From Phycisphaerae bacterium (GTDB lineage: Bacteria; Planctomycetota; Phycisphaerae; UBA1845; Fen-1342), in NCBI GenBank assembly GCA_016935035.1, contig JAFGRR010000315.1:1-12570 (forward strand): a stretch of DNA of 12,570 bases, read 5' to 3'. Numbering within the stretch: the stretch's first letter is position 1; each line of letters starts with the position of its first letter. Made by a program: the position numbers and the translations under genes. The notes under the pieces were generated by a model. The model was not told the DNA's origin and did no database searches. It saw only the letters and a list, made by a program, of their open reading frames with translations. This document shows, one piece after another, positions 8,002 through 12,570 of the stretch.

Positions 8002-8112
8002 CGACGAGGCCGGCGGGCTGGAACTTGCGTGAAGCCCTAACGTAATGCGAATATACAGTCCGGTTTCCGGCCGCCCTTGCCTGACGGATGCTGCATCGGC
8101 GACAGTACGATC

Positions 8113-8132
8113 CACGGTGCCACGGCACTGTG
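8113..8132. promoter_or_regulatory. 20-bp imperfect palindrome, possible operator
   Basis: CACGGTGCC (8113-8121) and GGCACTGTG (8124-8132) are inverted copies with one mismatch, which would be a G-U pair in RNA, around a 2-base centre. The size and symmetry suit a dimeric regulator; a 2-base loop is poor for an RNA hairpin. It lies about 110 bp from both the metallophosphoesterase start and the proposed -35 of the protease operon, so either direction could be affected. Confidence 0.3.
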
Positions 8133-8210
8133 AGCCGTGCGTCTGAGAGCAACACAGGATGGCCGACACGGCTATCGGAGCCGTCGCACACGGGCTGCCG
8201 CGCTGCAAAT

Positions 8211-8222
8211 GGTCGAAAGACC
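8211..8222 (+). other. Small GAAA-tetraloop hairpin before the metallophosphoesterase start
   Basis: GGTC-GAAA-GACC forms a 4-bp stem closed by a GNRA-type loop, 5 bases before the GAGGA Shine-Dalgarno (8228-8232). Such a short stem can arise by chance; it could mark or stabilise the leader. Confidence 0.2.
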
Positions 8223-8238
8223 GATGTGAGGAACCACG

Positions 8239-9738
8239 TTGGACCGTTTGAAACCTGTCGTATTGGCGATTATCGGCACCGTCGTGGTGCTAATCGTGGC
8301 CTGCGTGGTCGACCAGGATGTGCCGCTGCCGGCAGATCAGAGCGACCAGAATGCGCCGGCGGGACTGGTGTTGGTTGCGCGATTCGCCCAACTCACGGAC
8401 ACGCACGTCGTCGATGAGGAGTCGCCGGCCCGTATCGCCGGAGCTTACGGGTTGACCGACGCCGCCTGGCGGCCGCACGAGGCCTATTCGACGCAACTGC
8501 TTGACGGCATGGTGCGGGCGGTCAACCGCATTCACGCCTCCGGTCGCACGGTCGATTTCCTGCTTCATACCGGCGATGCGGTTGATAACGTGCAGACGAA
8601 CGAGCTGGCATGGGTAGTGGATATCTTCGACGGCGGGACGATCAACCCGCTGAGTGGACCGGATGATCGTGAGCCGGCGGACATTCCGACGGCGGCGCTC
8701 GATCCGCACGCACCCTTTCAGGCCCAGGGGCTGTACCGCAACGGCGTGCATGGCGATCTGCCGACGATTCCGTGGTACGCCGTGCTCGGCAATCACGACG
8801 TTCGGGCGGTTGGGGTGTTTCCGATCTACGAGGACGCCAACGGCTATCGCTCGGCGCCGTTGCCGCTGGACATTAGGCCCGGGCTGGTCCTGCCGGTGTA
8901 CCTCGATCCGGTGTCGGACATCGCGTACGGCAACGTAACGCTTGCCGAGCCCGGACCGCCCGACCTGTTCGGCCCGCCGCGCGCGGTCGTCGCCAACGGC
9001 GAGCGGCGTTTCTTCAACAAGACAGAATTCGTAGCGACGATGTTCGCGACGCAGACGGCTCCGAGTGGTCACGGCTTCGCCGACGCGCCGCCGGCGCGAA
9101 CCTGGTACAGCACAAGCCCCGTCGCCGGCCTACGGCTGATTGGGCTGGACACGACCGACGCGCGGGCGGCATACTTCACCGGGTTCTACGATCAGGGGGC
9201 AATCTCGCGCGAGCAATTCGGGTTCCTGCGAGCCGAGTTGGACGCCGCCGCCGACCGCGGTGAGATCGTTATCGTCGCCACGCACCACCCCAGCGCCACA
9301 CTGTCGCCCTCCGCCGGCAGCGAAATCGACGGCGAAACCTTCCGCGCGCTACTGAGCAAACATCCCGGCGTAGTCCTGCACATCGCCGGCCACCGTCACC
9401 GTCACCGCGTCATGGACCGCGGCACCTATCTGGAGATAGAGACCGCCGCTTCGATCGACACGCCCCAGGAGGCTCGCCTGATTGAGCTCTGGCGTCCCCC
9501 CGCGACCGGCGAATTGGTAATCACGTACAGCGTCTTCTCACACCTCGACGACACCCTGCCACCCCTCGGCGCAGACCCGCTACAACCCATGCGCGTCGCA
9601 GCCGCTACCCTGGCCAAAAACGACTCCCCGTCGCTATTGGCGGAGCCGCGCGAGCCGATTGACGACGACGGCAGTGGCGCCCAATTGCCTCCGCGCGAGG
9701 CAGAGGTCAGAATGAGGAGCGTTGAGCGACGCCGGTGA
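8239..9738 (+). CDS. Lipoprotein metallophosphoesterase (calcineurin-like)
   Basis: 499 residues starting at TTG 8239, supported by GAGGA (8228-8232) 6 nt upstream and by the complete secretion signal this start gives. Residues 1-22 form a lipoprotein signal: RLK, a hydrophobic core, and a lipobox IVAC with Cys22 as the predicted lipidated residue. The metal-binding motifs of the family are all present in order: Asp54-x-His56 in LTDTH, Gly112-Asp113…Asp116-Asn117 in TGDAVDN, Gly184-Asn185-His186-Asp187 in LGNHD, His349-His350 in ATHHP, and Gly-His385-x-His387 in AGHRHRH. These ligands bind two metals and support hydrolysis of a phosphomono- or diester; the substrate cannot be read. Length and the long insert between GNHD and ATHH recall the PPA1498/RPA4764-type metallophosphoesterases, a tentative placement. 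The last 50 residues are charged and probably disordered. Predicted site: outside the cytoplasmic membrane. It stands alone or leads a short plus-strand run; the next gene starts 35 bp downstream. Confidence 0.9.
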   Translation: MDRLKPVVLAIIGTVVVLIVACVVDQDVPLPADQSDQNAPAGLVLVARFAQLTDTHVVDEESPARIAGAYGLTDAAWRPHEAYSTQLLDGMVRAVNRIHASGRTVDFLLHTGDAVDNVQTNELAWVVDIFDGGTINPLSGPDDREPADIPTAALDPHAPFQAQGLYRNGVHGDLPTIPWYAVLGNHDVRAVGVFPIYEDANGYRSAPLPLDIRPGLVLPVYLDPVSDIAYGNVTLAEPGPPDLFGPPRAVVANGERRFFNKTEFVATMFATQTAPSGHGFADAPPARTWYSTSPVAGLRLIGLDTTDARAAYFTGFYDQGAISREQFGFLRAELDAAADRGEIVIVATHHPSATLSPSAGSEIDGETFRALLSKHPGVVLHIAGHRHRHRVMDRGTYLEIETAASIDTPQEARLIELWRPPATGELVITYSVFSHLDDTLPPLGADPLQPMRVAAATLAKNDSPSLLAEPREPIDDDGSGAQLPPREAEVRMRSVERRR

Positions 9739-9773
9739 TGCGCGAGGCGTACTAGGAAGTGGGGCATTCGCTG

Positions 9774-10259
9774 ATGCGTACGATTGCCCGAGTCGGATTG
9801 GGCATCGACATTGCGCTCTTGTTCGCGAGCCTGGTCGTGTGCTTCTCCGGGACGTCAATCCGCTACATCTGGCCGACCAGTGCCGGACAGGCTGCGGGAA
9901 TGTGGATTGGCAGTGGGGGCCTTGGGTACATCAGCTACGTTTCGGTACCCAGTCCCAACACGAAACCCCGCTGGTTCGACGAGCAAATCGGTTGGTCGCT
10001 TGGTTGTGCACTCGAGAGCGTCCCGGTGTTGCCGCAATCAACACAGGGCGTCTTCGGCGTGCGAGTTCAGACAATGCACGTCTGGCCGCTTACCGCACTG
10101 TGCGCGACGCCACTGATATTCGCCGTGAGATCTCATCTTCGGCGACACCGACTACGCCGGCCAACATGGGTTGCTACGCGACTCGGGCGCTGCCGCTTGT
10201 TGGGCAATCGCTTAATACGCGGTAAGTTCGCAACCACTGATTGGGGGGCCAGATGCTGA
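9774..10259 (+). CDS. Small membrane protein of unknown function
   Basis: 161 residues from ATG 9774; an in-frame GTG at 9759 is possible but less likely, since GGAAG abuts it, while GGGG lies 9 nt before the ATG. Residues 3-26 are a signal anchor or first membrane segment (ending VVCFSG); a second hydrophobic segment near 108-122 (WPLTALCATPLIFAV) is followed by a strongly basic RSHLRRHRLRR. The body between them (RYIWPT, WIGSGGLGYISYVSV, GVRV) resembles a family of small planctomycete proteins with an N-terminal membrane segment, an outer domain, a second segment and an Arg-rich tail, often ending in a CxxCGYDLRA zinc ribbon. No such ribbon is present in this frame; the last 35 residues look unrelated, so the 3' end may be degraded. 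Its stop overlaps the start of the next gene. No function can be given. Confidence 0.55.
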   Translation: MRTIARVGLGIDIALLFASLVVCFSGTSIRYIWPTSAGQAAGMWIGSGGLGYISYVSVPSPNTKPRWFDEQIGWSLGCALESVPVLPQSTQGVFGVRVQTMHVWPLTALCATPLIFAVRSHLRRHRLRRPTWVATRLGRCRLLGNRLIRGKFATTDWGARC

Positions 10260-10555
10260 TAGGGTACATCCTGCTCGCACTCGGCGGCTTCTTATGCCTG
10301 TTGAACTTCTACCTATCGGCTCTGCGCTACCCAATACACGTACTGCGCGGCGGAACGCGCGAGAGCTATCGATACGTCTCGGGCATACCCCTCTTCGCCT
10401 CGCTCATCGTGGCAATCTCGTTGCCATGGGGTTGGGGCATCATGTGGTGGCGCGCGGTGGGGCTGATCCTGATCGCGATCGACACAGGTGGGTTGCACAT
10501 GTTCATTGCCATAATGACATGGCAGTGGTTTCGCGCGCGTAGTCGCCCTCACTAG
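10253..10555 (+). CDS. Small three-segment membrane protein of unknown function
   Basis: 100 residues from ATG 10253, preceded by a GGGGGG run 5 nt upstream; an upstream in-frame TTG (10241) has no better site. The ATG overlaps the preceding stop in ATGCTGA, suggesting translational coupling. Hydrophobic segments lie at about residues 2-22, 44-60 and 66-92. Conserved-looking features are NFYLSALRYP after the first segment, the polar patch RGGTRESYRYVSGIPLF, and IDTGGLH in the last segment; I recognise this pattern as a widespread uncharacterised inner-membrane protein type, without a known role. Good start context and hydrophobic pattern make it a credible gene. Confidence 0.7.
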   Translation: MLIGYILLALGGFLCLLNFYLSALRYPIHVLRGGTRESYRYVSGIPLFASLIVAISLPWGWGIMWWRAVGLILIAIDTGGLHMFIAIMTWQWFRARSRPH

Positions 10556-10657
10556 CGACCCCAAGTCACCGTCCCGCGGCTCTCGCGTCGCCACTTGCGG
10601 CTTCCCTGGACGGACAGCCCCGGCTACGCTGCCGGAGTTACGCACAGGAGGATGTCG
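10556..10657. other. Intergenic spacer before the glycoside hydrolase gene
   Basis: The 102-bp gap holds the perfect Shine-Dalgarno AGGAGG (10646-10651) at its right end. I see no U-rich terminator hairpin and no promoter with standard spacing. Confidence 0.4.
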
Positions 10658-12570
10658 GTGATCGTGTTTCTGTTCCAACTCGCCGCCGGCGTTGCCACGA
10701 TGCCGGCCTGCTTAATGGAGACCTCAACCATGGCCGACGTGCGTTTTGAGGGCCAGCCGAATGACGGGGGCGTTGTCGAGAGTACCACTCTCGCCGCATG
10801 GGCCGACACGGCCTTCGGTTCGACGCGGGCCGCCGAGAAGCGCGGTCCCGTTCAACTGGAATTGCGCCGGCAGGATCATGCCGCGCCCGGTTGGGGCATG
10901 TCGTGCATCGGGACGCCGATCCGACTCGGCGAGCTCTCATTCCAACACGGTCTGGGAACACACGCGAACAGCGAGATAGTCGTTCAGCCGCCACCCGCGG
11001 CGACAGAGTTCAGCGCCGTCGTCGGTATCGACAATAACCACTACACGCAAGCCGCGCGCGGCAGTGCGGCGTTCACCATCACATTGGATGGAGTGGTTGC
11101 GTTCGAGTCACCCGCATTGCGCGGCGACAGCACGCCGTTGCCGATCAAGCTGGCCTTGCCGGCGGGCACGCGTGAGATCGTCCTTTCGGTTGACATTGCC
11201 GGCGATGGGGCGGGCTGGGACCACGCCGACTGGGCTGACGCGCACTTCGTGTTGGCTGATGGCACCCGGCTGTACCTGGACGAGAATCAGGTGAGCCCGC
11301 TGCCATCGTCGATCCGACCACCATTTTCATTCCGCATCGGCGAATCGTCCGGCGAAGCGTGGATGCGTCGCTGTTCACTGACCAGCGCCGAGGACCAGAC
11401 CGACGCGGCCACGGTCCGGCAGTACGCATGGACAGACACCGAGACCGGCCTGCGTGTCACTGCCACGGTGAAGACCTTCAAGCACTATCCGGCCGTGGAT
11501 TGGGTGCTGTGGTTCGAGAACGCGGGTAGCGCCGACACGCCCATCATCGCGGACGTGCGGGCACTTGATGCGATCCTGCGTAGCCCGCTGGGGCAGAGTG
11601 GGCCGTATCGACTGCACAGGACGCTCGGTGCCCCGTCCAATCCGCGGGACTTCGAACCGGCCACGGCGCCAATTGCCCATGATGCATCTCAAACGCTCGG
11701 CGCGGCGGGGGGTCGCTCATCCAATGGCGACTTTCCGTTCTTTACGGTGGAGACCGGCGGTGGGACCTGGGTCGTCGCCGTCGGCTGGTCGGGGCAGTGG
11801 GACGCGGTGCTGCGGTGTCCGGATCAGCTATCGCTGCGCATAGACGCAGGTCAGGCGACGACCAATTTCCGGCTGCGGCCTGGCGAGCGGGTCCGCTCGC
11901 CGCGCATGCTGCTGTTCCACGGTCCGAGTGATGCGGCGGATGCGCAGGCGCTGTTTCGGCAGCTCATTTACGCGGAATACGCGGCAAAACGCGGCGACCA
12001 GATTCCGGAGCCCATCCTGTTCTGCAATACGTGCTTCACGCGCGGTGGCGGGTGGCTGAATGAGTGCAACGCCGAAAACCAGATTTCGCTCATCAAAGCC
12101 TATGCGCCGCTGGGGCTCGAAGCGCTCATCACGGACGCCGGCTGGTCCGAAGGTGGCTGGCCGGCCGGGGCCGGCAATTGGAATCTGCGCAAGGACGCCT
12201 ACCCGGACGGCATCGGACCGGTGGCGACCGCGGCCCAGGCGCACAATATGGCCTACGGGTTGTGGTTTGAGCCCGAGCGCGTCGTGGCCGGATCGGCTTT
12301 GCATCGTGACCATCCCGAATGGTTGCTGAGTGCCGGCGCCGGCGAGCAGGAGACGTACCTGGCGAACTTCGCTCTGCCCGAGGTGCGCGAGTACTTCTTC
12401 GAGATCGTCAAGGAGTTCATGGATCTGCCGGGCTTCCAGGTCTACCGGCAGGATTTCAACATGGACCCGTTGCCGTATTGGCAGTACAGCGACGCGCCCG
12501 ACCGCCAGGGAATCAGCGAGGCGAAGTATGTCGAGGGCCTGTACGAGTTCTGGGATCGCCTCGCCGAAAC
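10658..12570 (+). CDS. Secreted NPCBM-domain glycoside hydrolase, GH36/alpha-galactosidase type, 3' end missing
   Basis: 637 codons are visible and the frame is open at the right edge. AGGAGG (10646-10651) directly touches ATG 10652 but is 6 nt from the in-frame GTG 10658, so I prefer GTG; the difference is two residues. The N-terminus (VIVFLFQLAAGVATMPA) is a short, weak signal peptide lacking basic residues. Residues about 40-203 form an NPCBM-like carbohydrate-binding domain (GLGTHANSE at 98-106, ending DWADAHFVLADG). A beta-sandwich domain follows (about 220-450). A TIM-barrel hydrolase domain then begins, with TDAGW (Asp493), GLWFEPERV, and the presumed nucleophile Asp599 in YRQDFNMDP. 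In GH36 and GH27 enzymes this Asp usually follows K-x; here it follows R-Q. The acid/base Asp would lie beyond the edge. Expected role: release of terminal alpha-galactose or a related sugar from polysaccharide outside the cytoplasm. The fold assignment is strong; exact substrate is inferred. Confidence 0.88.
   Translation, partial: MIVFLFQLAAGVATMPACLMETSTMADVRFEGQPNDGGVVESTTLAAWADTAFGSTRAAEKRGPVQLELRRQDHAAPGWGMSCIGTPIRLGELSFQHGLGTHANSEIVVQPPPAATEFSAVVGIDNNHYTQAARGSAAFTITLDGVVAFESPALRGDSTPLPIKLALPAGTREIVLSVDIAGDGAGWDHADWADAHFVLADGTRLYLDENQVSPLPSSIRPPFSFRIGESSGEAWMRRCSLTSAEDQTDAATVRQYAWTDTETGLRVTATVKTFKHYPAVDWVLWFENAGSADTPIIADVRALDAILRSPLGQSGPYRLHRTLGAPSNPRDFEPATAPIAHDASQTLGAAGGRSSNGDFPFFTVETGGGTWVVAVGWSGQWDAVLRCPDQLSLRIDAGQATTNFRLRPGERVRSPRMLLFHGPSDAADAQALFRQLIYAEYAAKRGDQIPEPILFCNTCFTRGGGWLNECNAENQISLIKAYAPLGLEALITDAGWSEGGWPAGAGNWNLRKDAYPDGIGPVATAAQAHNMAYGLWFEPERVVAGSALHRDHPEWLLSAGAGEQETYLANFALPEVREYFFEIVKEFMDLPGFQVYRQDFNMDPLPYWQYSDAPDRQGISEAKYVEGLYEFWDRLAE

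Larger units (their letters stand above)
7898..8238. other. Divergent intergenic region
   Basis: These 341 bp separate the leftward protease operon from the rightward metallophosphoesterase gene. The region contains the strong Shine-Dalgarno of the C25 gene (7905-7913), a sigma70-like promoter for the protease operon (7973-8001), a 20-bp imperfect palindrome (8113-8132) and a small hairpin near the right end (8211-8222). Short frames that cross it lack a convincing start site and I do not call them genes. I found no convincing promoter with normal spacing for the rightward gene. Confidence 0.6.

Noticed and set aside
7963..8417. Short frames crossing the divergent intergenic region (7963-8208 minus, 8088-8417 plus)
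   Set aside because: No ribosome site or domain; the plus frame overlaps the well-supported metallophosphoesterase start and the minus frame overlaps the proposed promoter.
8290..9072. 260-residue minus-strand frame opposite the metallophosphoesterase
   Set aside because: The opposite strand encodes all metal-binding motifs in order; the minus frame is Arg/His-rich with no motif and no credible start site.
11375..12313. Minus-strand frames opposite the glycoside hydrolase (11375-11692, 11828-12313)
   Set aside because: Antisense to the conserved hydrolase barrel motifs, with no start signal or recognisable product.

Overview
The window is GC-rich DNA from a bacterium that is most likely a planctomycete, with the Phycisphaerae the best guess. 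The clues are long secreted proteins ending in a two-loop dockerin-like module of the GDLNCDG…VFDIDAFV type, DCNxNxIPDECD calcium-binding repeats, a PFWDDLD beta module, and a small planctomycete-style membrane protein. This assignment rests on recognised motif style; no marker gene is present.

Minus strand, bases 1-7897: three consecutive genes read leftwards and look like one operon of secreted peptidases. The first transcribed (7897 to 5087) is a 936-residue gingipain-type cysteine peptidase (C25). The second (5014 to 2486) is an 842-residue subtilisin-type serine peptidase (S8). The third (2380 to the left edge, cut off) is another C25 peptidase with Ig/Fn3-like arms. Each has a signal peptide, a likely propeptide, visible catalytic residues and a good Shine-Dalgarno site. 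The two complete ones share the same C-terminal dockerin-like module. A sigma70-like promoter (TTGATT, 17 bp, TATTCT) lies just upstream of the first gene. A perfect 9-bp inverted repeat joins the stop codon of the first gene to the Shine-Dalgarno and start of the second, which suggests translational coupling.

A 341-bp divergent intergenic region (7898-8238) holds that promoter, a 20-bp imperfect palindrome and a small GAAA-loop hairpin.

Plus strand, 8239-12570: a lipoprotein metallophosphoesterase starting at TTG; two small membrane-protein genes that overlap by 7 bases; and the first 637 codons of a secreted NPCBM-domain glycoside hydrolase of the GH36/alpha-galactosidase type, cut by the right edge.

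Together this looks like part of an outward-facing degradative repertoire (proteins on the left, galactosides on the right). No mobile element, CRISPR array, tRNA or rRNA was seen. The most interesting points are the shared orphan dockerin-like tags on the protease operon and the hairpin that would hide the start of the serine peptidase gene.
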